From: an uncultured bacterium
Lineage (GTDB): Bacteria; Bacillota_I; Bacilli_A; RFN20; CAG-826
DNA: 55,663 nt
Assembly: GCA_949285325.1 (NCBI GenBank)
Contig: CASDYZ010000032.1
Span: 1-55,663, forward strand
Reading direction: 5' to 3'
The notes below the pieces were generated by a model. It saw only the letters and a program-made list of their open reading frames with translations. It had not been told where the DNA came from and made no database searches. A program made the translations under genes and the position numbers. Below are positions 15,708-25,295 of the stretch, piece after piece (positions within the stretch are counted from its first letter, which is position 1; each line of letters begins with the position of its first letter).

Positions 15708-17583
15708 AATTAAATTTGCAGCAATCGCCCTTTTAGGTACGCTCGGCCTCGCTGGCTGTTCTAGTGAAGTTGTTGCTAAACCAGGCGATTACGATGATCC
15801 AATCATCACGATTGGTGATTATGATGAAGAAATTTACAACAACATTATGAGTACTGTTTACGACGGTATTCGTGATGGTGATTTAGCTTCAAATATTTTA
15901 GATGATGTTTTATATCAATATTCCATCAGCGTGTTCGGTCGATACAACAAAGTTGTCAATGCCGACTCAACTGCTGCTACCTTAAAAGATGTCGTCTTTG
16001 ATATTAGAGAACATACCAATCCAGAAACTGGAGAAGTAAGCGGTGCTTCTATCGCAAGTGAATTTATTAAATCTCACAAAGCGTATTGGTCAACCGACAG
16101 CGATGATAATCGTATCAACGATGATGGTGAAGAACCTGTCGTTGTCGATGAAAATGCCGAACCTTCCCAAAGTGAATACGCTCGTGTACTTGCTAAATGG
16201 GAAACTATTGAAAATAGAATTAGTGAAACATTATACACCGATATTTCAAGTGGCAATTATTCAAATAGAAGCATCTTCCACGAAGAAAATTATTTGATGA
16301 CACTTAGAAATTCATTGAATAATGTTGCCAATCCTATGGTGCCTGCAGAAGTCGATGCCGGTTTAACAGAAAGTTTACTCTATCCTGACATTGAAGAAAC
16401 TCAAGTATTCGATGTCGTCGATGGTTATGGACCTCTTCTCCACCGCGAATATTATCAATCAAATTATGCGTTAGACGAAACCGAAAGCGCCAGTGACGCG
16501 AATACGTATATTGAAGATGAAATTATTCCAACTATCTATCGTTCATTGTTAGTTGAACAATATTTATTAGATGAAACATACAATACTTTAGGTAGAAGTT
16601 ATGCTCGTAAAGTAAATATCGTCGCCATCACTGACAATGAAAATTATTTAGATGCGGCTGACTATTTGATGACAACTTTCGTTGAAGAATATGTCAATGC
16701 TGAGCCAAACGCTACAAGTGTCAGTGAATCGACAAATAAAGTTGATCTCGACACCTTCAAAATGTTATCAAACGCTTGGAGAGGTATCGATTTAACTGAT
16801 GATGAAGCTGCTTTATTAGAAAATTCTAATGGCTTTATCGCTGTTGAAGGAGAGCCAGCTGGCACTGTCTCTTATTACCGTGGAACACAGTACGGTAACT
16901 TGATGGAAGATTATGAAAAGATCAATGCTGATCCAAATCTTACCGACACCACTATTGAAAATACATTTACAAATAATGGTGAGTATCCAGTTTCTACTGG
17001 TTTAGAAATTCAAACGAACGAAATTCGTTTAGAAAATTACACTACTAATGGTTGGTATATTAAAAATGGTGGTTTAACTGAATTACCTGAATCAATCCGT
17101 ACAAGATTATTTAATATCGCCGTGGCTAATGCTTTAACAGAAAGCGATGACCAAGAAGCGATTGACCAAGACAGATGGCAATATGAAAATGGTAGTTGGA
17201 CATATAATCCAAATAACGATATCAATTCATATGTTGCAAAAATCAATGGCAAATATTATTTAAAACGTGATACGAGTGAACAAGGTAGCACCGAAAACGA
17301 TATGCTCTTCTACGATCGTGATAGTTCAACATATTACATTATCCAAATTGAGGAAGCAGTCTCTAGTTCTAAATTAAGTAGAACAAGTGACAATCGTTAT
17401 GGCGCAACTCGTGGCGACGATGTCATGGAAGAAATTGTCAATGAAGTTGCAAAAATTATCGCAACTGGTGAATCTTATTCAACCCTTTCAACTGAATATT
17501 GGTTAGAACAAGCTTCCATCGTCTTCTATGACACAATCGTGTACGATTATTTCAAAGAAAATTATCCTGATTTATTCGATTAA
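15697..17583 (+). CDS. PrsA-related surface lipoprotein without a recognisable parvulin core
   Basis: A 628-residue lipoprotein with a textbook signal peptide and lipobox TLGLAGCSS (Cys21). Its start overlaps the previous gene by 11 bp, and its AGGAGG site is inside that gene, so the two products are made in coupled fashion. The mature part is acidic, rich in Asp, Glu, Tyr and Asn, with helical stretches such as DEEIYNNIMSTVYDGIRDGD near the N-terminus, similar in layout to the SurA/PrsA N-domain. I cannot see the IRHILV parvulin motif that the upstream protein has. A chaperone or scaffold partner of the upstream PrsA-like protein is the best guess; the function is not established. Confidence 0.65.
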   Translation: MSNKIKFAAIALLGTLGLAGCSSEVVAKPGDYDDPIITIGDYDEEIYNNIMSTVYDGIRDGDLASNILDDVLYQYSISVFGRYNKVVNADSTAATLKDVVFDIREHTNPETGEVSGASIASEFIKSHKAYWSTDSDDNRINDDGEEPVVVDENAEPSQSEYARVLAKWETIENRISETLYTDISSGNYSNRSIFHEENYLMTLRNSLNNVANPMVPAEVDAGLTESLLYPDIEETQVFDVVDGYGPLLHREYYQSNYALDETESASDANTYIEDEIIPTIYRSLLVEQYLLDETYNTLGRSYARKVNIVAITDNENYLDAADYLMTTFVEEYVNAEPNATSVSESTNKVDLDTFKMLSNAWRGIDLTDDEAALLENSNGFIAVEGEPAGTVSYYRGTQYGNLMEDYEKINADPNLTDTTIENTFTNNGEYPVSTGLEIQTNEIRLENYTTNGWYIKNGGLTELPESIRTRLFNIAVANALTESDDQEAIDQDRWQYENGSWTYNPNNDINSYVAKINGKYYLKRDTSEQGSTENDMLFYDRDSSTYYIIQIEEAVSSSKLSRTSDNRYGATRGDDVMEEIVNEVAKIIATGESYSTLSTEYWLEQASIVFYDTIVYDYFKENYPDLFD

Positions 17584-17602
17584 TATCAGTAAATAATTTA
17601 TT

Positions 17603-17635
17603 AAAACTCTGTGTGTAAAAACATGGAGTTTTTTT
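17603..17635 (+). terminator. terminator of the lipoprotein pair
   Basis: AAAACTCTGTG pairs with CATGGAGTTTT (two wobble pairs) around the loop TGTAAAAA, then a T run. It lies 20 bp after the stop of the second lipoprotein gene. Confidence 0.8.
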
Positions 17636-17699
17636 ATGTCAAAATAAATACCTCCACTATTAAATTGATATATAATATTTATTGAAAGAGGTAATTTAT

Positions 17700-18110
17700 A
17701 TGAATAATAATGATGTATTTTGTAAGATAGTAAATGGTGAAATACCTTGCTATAAATTGTATGAGGATGAATCAGTTCTCGCTTTTTTAGATATATCGCA
17801 AGTTACTAATGGCCACGCCTTAGTCATAAGCAAAAATCATTACGATAACTTTTTATCCACTCCACACGAAGTGATGCACAAAGTAATGGATGTCGCTCAA
17901 CGCATCGGGCAAGCCCAAATTAAAATGCTCGGCGCGAAAGGTGTGAATATATTATCTAATTGTTATGAGGCTGCCGGACAAAGCGTCTTCCACTTCCACG
18001 TTCACGTCATACCTAGATATGGTGAAAACGAAGGCTTAGTAATTGAAATGAAGTCTGGAAATGAGAATTTAAATCTACCAGCCTTGGCAAATAAAATTAA
18101 AATTGACTAA
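17700..18110 (+). CDS. hit: HIT-family nucleotide hydrolase/transferase
   Basis: A 136-residue Hint-type histidine-triad protein, which hydrolyses nucleoside phosphoramidates. Motifs: DVFCKIVNGEIPCYKLYED at the start, AFLDISQVTNGHALVISK, then the active-site triad HFHVHVIPRY preceded by NCYEAAGQSVF. The start was set to the ATG at 17700, 8 bp after a GAGG site; a longer in-frame TTG start at 17682 would include that site and is unlikely. It sits between the PrsA-like lipoproteins and yhaM, which it meets end to end (stop at 18110, yhaM stop at 18111). The same trio clusters in Bacillus. Confidence 0.94.
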   Translation: MNNNDVFCKIVNGEIPCYKLYEDESVLAFLDISQVTNGHALVISKNHYDNFLSTPHEVMHKVMDVAQRIGQAQIKMLGAKGVNILSNCYEAAGQSVFHFHVHVIPRYGENEGLVIEMKSGNENLNLPALANKIKID

Positions 18111-19046
18111 TTATTTAATTTTTGGTTTATAAAAACTTCTTCCGTCAAACGAAAATAATTTTTGAGTAAATTCTCCCTCGTTAACATTTTCGTACGCTTT
18201 ATTTAAACATACCATTTTACTATCGAGTGAATCGATTAAACTTAATAAAAGCGCTTCTTGAGTTAATGGTAATACGGGTGAACCAAATTCAAGCTGTCCG
18301 TGATGGGATAAAATCATATGTTCGAGTAAAGTTACAACTTCTCCTTTTATGCCAAGTGACGAGGCTGTTTCGTGTAAAATCGCCGACATTATAGAAATAT
18401 GGCCAACTAATTTTCCTTCTAACGAATATTGATATAAAATATCGCCTTCTAATTCGACGGTTTTACCGATATCGTGAAGTATAATTCCAGAAATTAATAA
18501 ATCTTCACTTACATCTTTATAAATCGAACATAAATAATGACCGATATCACACATCGTCGTCGTGTGAGTTAATAGACCATGTAAATAGTCATGATGTATA
18601 CTCACCGCGGCGGGATATGTATAAATCTTATCTCTATATTTATTTACAATAGTTTTTACAATTAATTGACACTGACTATTTTTTATTGAATCAATGTATC
18701 TATTAAATTTATCTTTTAACAAATTAAAATCAATTGGGGATGTTTTAACAAATCTTGAAGTATCTATCTCACTTGTCTCAACCTTATCAGCCCCTAATAC
18801 TTTCATCTGTAGACTATTTTTATAAGTTATAACTTCTCCATATACTTCGATGATGTTTCCAGCGGTAAAGATTTCTTCATCTTCACTAGATACTTCCCAC
18901 TTTTTAGCGTTGATTTGACCAGTGTTGTCACGTAGTTCTAAATTTAAATAAGATAAACCGTTATTAGTTACACCTTTAACTTTACTCGCGACGAGCACTT
19001 GCATTTTAATTTTTGTTCCATCCTTTAAAGAAGAAATTGTGTCCAT
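18111..19046 (-). CDS. yhaM: 3'-5' exoribonuclease YhaM (OB-fold plus HD domain)
   Basis: 311-residue exonuclease active on RNA and DNA. Residues 1-90 form an OB fold (TKIKMQVLVASKVKGVTNNG, LELRDNTGQINAKKWE). The HD phosphohydrolase domain follows, with metal-binding HHDYLHGLLTHTTTMCDIGH near residue 160, the core ISGIILHDIGKTVEL, and the distal histidines LLEHMILSHHGQLEFGSP, which is the YhaM-specific layout. The YhaM length in Bacillus is about 314 residues, so this is full. It overlaps recX by one base and converges with hit with no gap. Confidence 0.94.
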   Translation of the reverse strand: MDTISSLKDGTKIKMQVLVASKVKGVTNNGLSYLNLELRDNTGQINAKKWEVSSEDEEIFTAGNIIEVYGEVITYKNSLQMKVLGADKVETSEIDTSRFVKTSPIDFNLLKDKFNRYIDSIKNSQCQLIVKTIVNKYRDKIYTYPAAVSIHHDYLHGLLTHTTTMCDIGHYLCSIYKDVSEDLLISGIILHDIGKTVELEGDILYQYSLEGKLVGHISIMSAILHETASSLGIKGEVVTLLEHMILSHHGQLEFGSPVLPLTQEALLLSLIDSLDSKMVCLNKAYENVNEGEFTQKLFSFDGRSFYKPKIK

Positions 19047-19846
19047 TATTCTTTGTCCTCCATAACTAATTTTATATCGTCAGTTTTATATCCTTTTTGT
19101 TTTAACTTAATAAATATTTTATCATTTAAACTTTCTATTTGTTCATCATTTGACTGATATCTAGTTTTCAATTTTAAATAATCTTTTTTAAGTTGAGATA
19201 TCTCAACACTTCTTTTAGGTTCACTGACAAATTTTAAGGCGTGATCGATGCTTTCGTGATTAAATCCTTGCCTTAATAAATAGGCGTAAATCTTTTCTTT
19301 TTTATTTTGATAAGTTAGCAATTTATATTTATCATTTAATTTCAATACTAAATCCTTAGCTTTTTTATTTTCTTTGGTTTGAGAAAAAGTAATTTTAGAT
19401 GTAATTTCATCAAAAATACCCTTATTATGCAAAGTATTCAATATTTTTTCTTTACCAAAACCTTTATCATTTAAATATGAAACATAATCGTTTGATAAAA
19501 GTTTATCGTCGATAAGATGTTGATTTTTTAATATTTTTATAATCTCATCAACTTGTATCTTATTTAGTTGTTTTTTGTTATATAAATATTCTCTAGCCTT
19601 CCATTCGCTCAGACGCTTTTTACTTAAAACTTTTTTTAAATCAGATAAACTAGATGAAATCGCGATTCTTTCTTTTAGTTTTTTATATTCGCGGTTAGAT
19701 AAGACTTTATTTTCATATAGATAGAAGGAAGAATATGTATCAACATCCATTGTTAATTTTTCATTATTTACTAAAACGACATTAACTTTATTTTTGAATT
19801 TAGAAACTTTTTTAATTTTCTTTTCACCAATATTTTTTGATGGCAC
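19046..19846 (-). CDS. recX: RecA regulator RecX
   Basis: A 266-residue helical repeat protein that inhibits or modulates RecA filaments. Three-helix repeats are visible: SEWKAREYLYNKKQLNKIQVDEIIKIL, DYVSYLNDKGFGKEKILNTLHNKG and EKIYAYLLRQGFNHESIDHALKFV, followed by KLKQKGYKTDDIKLVM. The length matches Bacillus RecX (about 264). The chosen start is GTG at 19846, 9 bp after a perfect GGAGG; a longer in-frame ORF extends to 19885, but that extension lies inside the upstream glycosyltransferase gene and has no site. It overlaps that gene by 23 bp and yhaM by 1 bp. Confidence 0.9.
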   Translation of the reverse strand: MPSKNIGEKKIKKVSKFKNKVNVVLVNNEKLTMDVDTYSSFYLYENKVLSNREYKKLKERIAISSSLSDLKKVLSKKRLSEWKAREYLYNKKQLNKIQVDEIIKILKNQHLIDDKLLSNDYVSYLNDKGFGKEKILNTLHNKGIFDEITSKITFSQTKENKKAKDLVLKLNDKYKLLTYQNKKEKIYAYLLRQGFNHESIDHALKFVSEPKRSVEISQLKKDYLKLKTRYQSNDEQIESLNDKIFIKLKQKGYKTDDIKLVMEDKE

Positions 19847-20999
19847 GTTGATAAACCTCCAATACATTTTTATAAAAATTATCAATCGAATATATATCGA
19901 CTTTTCTTAAAGCGTTTGAAATTATTTTATCTTTTTGTTCTTCATTTAAATTTAATATACGGTAAGCTTTTTCGACAAAAGATTCGTCGTTAGTAAAGAA
20001 ATAACCAGTTTGCCCGTCTATTATCGTCCCACTTAAATTATCGTCGAGTCTAGCCAAAACGATGTCGGACGCCGCCATAGCTTCCATAAAAGTTAAACCT
20101 TGTGTCTCCGTCACACTCGCAGAAGTATATATATCTGCTAAGTGGTAATAAAAAGGCGTGTCACTTGAAGGAACTGGACCGATAAAATCAACTGTATCTG
20201 ATATTCTTAATTCGTGAGTTAATAGTTCTAGTTCAGTTTTAGCTGGACCTCCACCGACGACAATTAATTTAGTTTTTATTTCTGGATAAGTTTCTTTAAA
20301 TTTAGCGTATCCTCTAATAGATACATCCATACTCTTCTCTTTCGCGACACGACCTAAAATTAAAAATATTTTTGTGTCGTCATCTATATTGTGTTCAATT
20401 TTAAATTGTCTAGTTCTTTCAATATCTATTTTTTTTCTATCAAATAGAGAGAAATCAATACCAGTAGGAATGACGTTGACATAGATATCGCTTCCAGTAG
20501 AGCGTAGATATTCTTTAGTTTTATAACTTGGAGTGATGAGCTCTGCACATCCTTTTGCGATCGCTTTTGTATACACTCTCACTACTTTTTTTGCCGCTCT
20601 ATCTAAAAATCCTTTTGTGGCGTAGTATGTGTAATCTTCATAAGAAGTATGATAAGTATAAACAAGAGGAACTTTTAATTTTTTAGAAGCAAGGCGGGCA
20701 AAAACGCCGAGCATGCTATCGGTGTGATAATGGATGATGTCGGGCTTAAATTCTTTAACCATCTCCATCACGCGTTTATCATAAAATTTTGGAAAACGAT
20801 AACCATATAATTTTTTATTTTCAAAACCAGGCATATAAATTATATTATCTTTCACTTCGAGAGGTCCATCACTAGAGCGAGGAGTAACCACTAAGACATT
20901 ATGCCCTCTATCCCTAAACATTTTTACAAGATTAAACACAGATGTCGAAACACCATTTATAAAAGGTGGATATGTGTCAGAAAATACTGCGATATTCAT
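19824..20999 (-). CDS. GT4-family glycosyltransferase, probable diacylglycerol glucosyltransferase
   Basis: A 391-residue GT-B retaining glycosyltransferase. It opens MNIAVFSDTYPPFINGVSTS, the hallmark of the processive and non-processive 1,2-diacylglycerol 3-glucosyltransferase group (LafA, Alr-type). The rest of the family pattern is present: IHYHTDSMLGVFAR, TYHTSYEDYTYYATKG, IPTGIDFSLF, ILGRVAKEKSMDV, the EX7E-like region SASVTETQGLTFMEAMA and IIDGQTGYFF. The start overlaps the stop of the upstream membrane protein gene by one base. The pairing with a flippase-like membrane protein suggests membrane glycolipid or lipoteichoic-acid anchor synthesis. The sugar and lipid specificity cannot be read from the sequence. 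Confidence 0.85.
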   Translation of the reverse strand: MNIAVFSDTYPPFINGVSTSVFNLVKMFRDRGHNVLVVTPRSSDGPLEVKDNIIYMPGFENKKLYGYRFPKFYDKRVMEMVKEFKPDIIHYHTDSMLGVFARLASKKLKVPLVYTYHTSYEDYTYYATKGFLDRAAKKVVRVYTKAIAKGCAELITPSYKTKEYLRSTGSDIYVNVIPTGIDFSLFDRKKIDIERTRQFKIEHNIDDDTKIFLILGRVAKEKSMDVSIRGYAKFKETYPEIKTKLIVVGGGPAKTELELLTHELRISDTVDFIGPVPSSDTPFYYHLADIYTSASVTETQGLTFMEAMAASDIVLARLDDNLSGTIIDGQTGYFFTNDESFVEKAYRILNLNEEQKDKIISNALRKVDIYSIDNFYKNVLEVYQRAIKKYW

Positions 21000-22489
21000 T
21001 AGATTGAATCATCATCCTCATCTATATTGTAATTGATGTATTCAGAAGGTTTATTATTTTCGGCTAAATCTTCTTTATTCTCTTTAACTGTTTTATTCTC
21101 GTTAATTGGAGAAGATTCATCTTTTTTCTTTTTATTATTCTTCTTTTTCTTTCTATTCGGAAAAAGCTTTTCTTGTATTGATTTTCTCGACAATTGTTTA
21201 GTCTCAATAAGTGTGTCAAATTCACTCTTCCTTATTGCGTATGTTTCAGATTGAAGTTCGACAAAAGTTTGATGGCCTGGAAATCCTTTTCGCCCGAGTT
21301 CTTCTTTAGGAGTGCCTCGATAAAACGCGGTTACTATGCCAGCGACAATTAGAGGTAAAGTAAATGTTGCAGTCCTCCAAATAAGAAGAGCGGAGTGACA
21401 AAGAATAATAGAATCAGCGGATGAGGAAATACCGCGGATATAATAAAATCCACTCGATGGATTAGCGGTATTGACAAATAGTTCAGAAAAGAAGTATTCA
21501 CTAACACCAGCAGATCCTGGAATTGGAATCAAACCAGTTACCATTTGGTGGTAATTGCTTAAGAAAACTGAATCCCAGAAGTTAGCAACTTCACTTTGAT
21601 TGCCTAAGCCTATTCCAGCAAAATAAGGAATAGAAAATTTAAGAGTCATATAGACAAAAAATAAGAAAGAAACGAGGATGGTAAAAGGTATATTTGTAAG
21701 TAGTCTTCTAAACTCAATTTTAAAGTTTTCAACTTGAACTCTCAGCGATTCTCGGCTCTTTTCTGGGTTTTTTAACAATTTTATTTTGTGAAAGAACGAG
21801 ATACATGGGCCCATGATGAAGTTGTGGAAGCCCCTCCAGTACGCCATTAAAAAGACGAGGAGAATGACGGAAAGATTAAGGATAAAACCAATGATTGTCA
21901 AAAGCCAAATAGGAATGGAAATATTTGCAAAACCTAAATTGAAAGTTATGTCGTTAATTTGAATGATGAAATCATATTTAATAACAAAAGAAAGTATTCC
22001 ATATAAAATTAAAACGGCTTGATAAATGATAGAATACATCGCCATGATAGAGACGGCAGAACTAATTGGAACACCTTGCTTTTTAAAAGTGTAGGCTTGC
22101 ATGAACTGCCCGCCACTTGAGCCAGGTGTAACTGCGTTATAAAAAGTACCAACTTCGTCACATGCTAGAGCTTGATGAAAACGATATTTACGAGTATATA
22201 ATCGAGCAAAACAGTATAAAATTAATGCCTTAATCAATATACAAACAAAAACAATACCAATAATAATACCGATATAAAGCCAATCGGCAGACGCTAAATT
22301 ACTAATAATTTCTTCAAAATTGCCTGAAATTGTCATGACCACCGCGACAATTGTTAAAATTAAAACAAGAGAAATATTAATTATATATTTTATAGTTCCC
22401 TTTTTCTTTTTAGACGAATGGTTAGGATTTTTCTTTCCTTCTTCGTATTCTTTTATTTGTTGTTCTAATTCTTCTTCTTTGTTTGGCAT
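20999..22489 (-). CDS. MprF-N/AglD-type flippase-domain membrane protein
   Basis: A 496-residue polytopic membrane protein of the lysylphosphatidylglycerol-synthetase transmembrane/UPF0104 group, without the aminoacyl-transferase domain of MprF. About eight hydrophobic helices run from residue 30 to 390. The group's motifs are present: ACDEVGTFYNAVTPGSSGGQFMQAYTFKKQGV, MVTGLIPIPGSAGVSEYFF and ALLIWRTATFTLPLIVAGIV. The C-terminal 100 residues are cytoplasmic, first strongly basic (RKKKKNNKKKKDES) and then acidic. It is the first gene of a five-gene coupled run ending at yhaM and overlaps the GT4 gene by one base, so it may translocate or partner the glycolipid made by that enzyme (inference). 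Confidence 0.8.
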   Translation of the reverse strand: MPNKEEELEQQIKEYEEGKKNPNHSSKKKKGTIKYIINISLVLILTIVAVVMTISGNFEEIISNLASADWLYIGIIIGIVFVCILIKALILYCFARLYTRKYRFHQALACDEVGTFYNAVTPGSSGGQFMQAYTFKKQGVPISSAVSIMAMYSIIYQAVLILYGILSFVIKYDFIIQINDITFNLGFANISIPIWLLTIIGFILNLSVILLVFLMAYWRGFHNFIMGPCISFFHKIKLLKNPEKSRESLRVQVENFKIEFRRLLTNIPFTILVSFLFFVYMTLKFSIPYFAGIGLGNQSEVANFWDSVFLSNYHQMVTGLIPIPGSAGVSEYFFSELFVNTANPSSGFYYIRGISSSADSIILCHSALLIWRTATFTLPLIVAGIVTAFYRGTPKEELGRKGFPGHQTFVELQSETYAIRKSEFDTLIETKQLSRKSIQEKLFPNRKKKKNNKKKKDESSPINENKTVKENKEDLAENNKPSEYINYNIDEDDDSI

Positions 22490-22610
22490 ATTTTCTTTAA
22501 AGAGTTTATCATAGTTTATGATAAATTGTATATAGATACAAAAATATTTTTATTAAGTTGATATTTTGATAAAATTTATTTAGACGTTTTCAAAAGGAAG
22601 TAATAAAATT

Positions 22611-23066
22611 ATGAACAAATTCATGGAAGAAGCTGTCAATGAAGCCTATAAAGGTATAAGAAACGGACACGGCGGACCTTTTGGTGCTGTTATTGTTAAA
22701 GATGGCGAAATCGTTGGTAAAGGTCATAATCAAGTTATTAAAAATCAGGACCCAACTTGCCATGGAGAAATGATGGCGATTCACGATGCTTGTAATAATT
22801 TAGGAACTTTTGATTTATCGGAATGTGAAATTTATACAACTGGTGAACCTTGTCCGATGTGCTTATGTGCAATCATGTGGGCTAATATTGATAAAGTCTA
22901 TTATGGATGTAACATAATAGATACCGAAAAAATCGGTTTTAGAGACGCAAAATTCTATGAGATGAGTAAACCTGAAAATCGCGACAAAATGATTATTGAA
23001 TTAGACCGCGATGAATGTTTAAAACTTTACGATGAATATTTAAAATTAGAACATAAAAACTACTAA
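22611..23066 (+). CDS. guaD: guanine deaminase (nucleoside/tRNA deaminase family)
   Basis: A 151-residue zinc deaminase converting guanine to xanthine. The zinc site is visible: DPTCHGEMMAIHDAC (histidine ligand and catalytic glutamate; HGE rather than the HAE of tRNA adenosine deaminases) and TTGEPCPMCLCAIMWANI (two cysteine ligands). The start ETVNEAYKG-like helix, GGPFGAVIVKDGEIVGKGHNQV and the C-terminal swapped segment KIGFRDAKFYEM match Bacillus GuaD, which has 156 residues. It is followed 5 bp later by a purine permease, which supports the purine salvage role over tRNA editing. AAAGGAAG lies 11 bp upstream of the ATG. Confidence 0.9.
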   Translation: MNKFMEEAVNEAYKGIRNGHGGPFGAVIVKDGEIVGKGHNQVIKNQDPTCHGEMMAIHDACNNLGTFDLSECEIYTTGEPCPMCLCAIMWANIDKVYYGCNIIDTEKIGFRDAKFYEMSKPENRDKMIIELDRDECLKLYDEYLKLEHKNY

Positions 23067-23071
23067 TTTAG

Positions 23072-24553
23072 ATGATTAAAAACTTTTTTATAGATTTAAA
23101 AAATGGAATAGTTTCTGTTTTTAAGGGCAACGCCAAAAAGGAAAACATTTATTCTGTCGATGGAAAAGTCCCACTTCTTCATGGGATAGTTTTTGGTATA
23201 CAACATATCTTTGCAATGTTTATTGCTAATATTGCTCCCATTTTAATTGTATTTGCCTCAATTGGATTGATGAACGCACCTGTTGAATATGCTTCATTTG
23301 CATCTAATGCGATAAGAAGCGCAATTTTTGTTGCAGGAATTGGAACGATAATACAGTTACTATTAGGTGCGAGACTACCGATAGTTATTGGCACTAGTTT
23401 TACTTTCGTCGGATTATTTGCTTCTTTTTATAAAGGGACGCCTAATACATTTTCCCCACAAACAATAGATGCTTATTATACGATAATGGCGTGTATTATA
23501 GTCGGAGGACTTTTTGTAGCAATTATTTCTCCATTTGTTAAATACTGGAGAAAAATTATTAAACCAATAGTGCCTGCGGTTGTTGTACTTGGAATTGGAT
23601 TATCGCTTCTTTCAACTGGTGCAGAATATTTTTTAGGTGGATCCACTATTATTAATTCTTCAATTCCAAATAGCGAATATTTCTTATATATTTTAGTGGC
23701 GTTTTTAACTTTATTAGTTGGCTTGCTATGGTCAATTTTTATTAAAGGTATTTGGAAAAATTTAAGCATCGTAATCGCAATTATTTTTGGATATATTCTC
23801 GCGTTGATTTTTAACTACACTATCGCTCCTGGAATGATAGATTTTTCTGCTTTAAATTTCAATGAATTAACAGATTTCATTAATGTTCCTTACTTCATAA
23901 ATTTTACTAAATTAAGATTTGAAGCACTGCCAATTATATTGACTTGTATCGTTTTTTTAGTCGCTTGTGTAGAGGGGATTGGAGATAGCACCGCAATATG
24001 TAAAAGTGGGTTAAATAGAGACATATCAAATAGGGAGTTAGGTGGCACGCTTTTTGTCGATGGATTTTCGAGTGCACTCGCGGGATGTTTTGGCGCGCTT
24101 CCCCTTACGACATTTGCACAAAACGTCGGCATAGTCACACAGACAAAAATGGTCAATCGTTATACAATTTTTCTCGGTGCTTTATTTTTGGTCTTGGCTG
24201 GTTTTTTCCCTCCGCTTGCTAATTTATTATTAACTATTCCTTATTGCGTTTTAGGTGGCGCGATTATAACTGTATTTGGTTCTATATCTCTTACTGGCTT
24301 GAAGATGATAAAAGAAGAAGGGTTTAGTGAGAAAAATATCACCATAGTATCCTTAGCCATTTGTCTAGGTTTTGGACTAACTTTAGTGACTTCATTATTT
24401 AATAGATTAGAAGATGGAGACACTTTTATGCAAAACTTAAAAATAATAATTTCTAATCCAGTAATTAATATGTTTGTAATCGCCATCATCTTATCTTGGC
24501 TACTACCAGAAGATATGTATATATCATTTAAAAAACAAGACAAAAATAATTAA
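23072..24553 (+). CDS. NCS2-family xanthine/guanine/uracil permease
   Basis: A 493-residue nucleobase:cation symporter-2 protein with 12-14 membrane helices. Family landmarks: FGIQHIFAMFIANIAPILIV near residue 48, RLPIVIGTSFTFVG, PAVVVLGIGLSLLS, the VEGIGDSTAICKSGLNRDISNRELGGTLFVDGFSS block with the NCS2 motif, and ALPLTTFAQNVGIVTQTKMVNRY, with the Q and N-T residues typical of purine transporters. Coupling to guaD (5 bp gap) makes xanthine or guanine the most likely substrate, but uracil or urate cannot be excluded. No terminator is evident after the stop. Confidence 0.9.
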   Translation: MIKNFFIDLKNGIVSVFKGNAKKENIYSVDGKVPLLHGIVFGIQHIFAMFIANIAPILIVFASIGLMNAPVEYASFASNAIRSAIFVAGIGTIIQLLLGARLPIVIGTSFTFVGLFASFYKGTPNTFSPQTIDAYYTIMACIIVGGLFVAIISPFVKYWRKIIKPIVPAVVVLGIGLSLLSTGAEYFLGGSTIINSSIPNSEYFLYILVAFLTLLVGLLWSIFIKGIWKNLSIVIAIIFGYILALIFNYTIAPGMIDFSALNFNELTDFINVPYFINFTKLRFEALPIILTCIVFLVACVEGIGDSTAICKSGLNRDISNRELGGTLFVDGFSSALAGCFGALPLTTFAQNVGIVTQTKMVNRYTIFLGALFLVLAGFFPPLANLLLTIPYCVLGGAIITVFGSISLTGLKMIKEEGFSEKNITIVSLAICLGFGLTLVTSLFNRLEDGDTFMQNLKIIISNPVINMFVIAIILSWLLPEDMYISFKKQDKNN

Positions 24554-24620
24554 AATATTTTAATAATTGACTTTTATTAACGATTTTTGATTAAAATTAA
24601 TCTTTTCTAGTATAAATTAA

Positions 24621-25280
24621 TTAAACTGTATTTTCGGGCAAGACTTTCGCACTTTTTAAATTATAATATTTAGGAAAAGCACTTACGTCTTCACTTCCAA
24701 CAAACGTCAATTCTTTTCTTCCGCCTTGTACACCTAGTGCGACAACTAAACTAATTTCATCAACTAATTTTTTTTCATAAAAACTGCATTAATTTTAGGT
24801 CCACCACAAAGTAGAAAAGTATCAATTCCATAACTTTTAATTTTTTCTAAAAATAATTTTGCATCAAATTCATCTTTTCCTGCAAATATATAACTTATCC
24901 CTTTGCTATTTAAATAAGATATAAATCTTTTATCTACATTTTCTAATAGCACGCATATAAATCTCGATTTATGATTAGCGTAATCAATATAAGGAGAAGA
25001 GAAAAATAATTTCCCCTTCCTATCGAAACTAAAACAGTAAATATCATCTTTGGTAAAATTATCTTTAATTTGTAATGTAGGTTTATATTCATCAAGGTTA
25101 ATCTCCTCAGAAGATAAGTATTCAAATGTCTCTACCACATCCCCAGGCAATTAAGGTTTTAAAAGTAAATTCGTCGTAATATTCGCCTGCAAAATCGCAC
25201 TCAGGATAGCCTTTTAAATCAGTGACTATCTTTCCGTCCATACTAACATACATATTGCAAATAACTTTCGCTCTATTCAT
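24621..25280 (-). pseudogene. RibD C-terminal/dihydrofolate-reductase-like protein, broken by two frameshifts
   Basis: Three pieces in different frames make one normal-looking RibD-C-type reductase of about 219 residues. Piece 1 (ATG at 25280) reads MNRAKVICNMYVSMDGKIV and ends after AWGCGR near 25130. Piece 2 continues as ETFEYLSSEEIN through LLCGGPKINAVFMKK to 24764. Piece 3 continues as LVDEISLVVALGV to the stop at 24621. The second break is at an 8-A run (about 24765-24775), where nine A would restore the frame. The first break needs one base less or two more near 25128-25135. The motifs SMDGKI and GGPKINA are the cofactor-binding parts of the family. Real decay or homopolymer sequencing errors are both possible. 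It is followed on the same strand-order by flavin genes (its upstream neighbours). Confidence 0.8.
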
Positions 25281-25295
25281 ATATTATTTTCCTCT

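Noticed and set aside
23890-24156. Antisense open frames within the purine permease and other long genes
   Set aside because: They lie wholly inside well-supported genes on the other strand and have no ribosome-binding sites or domains.
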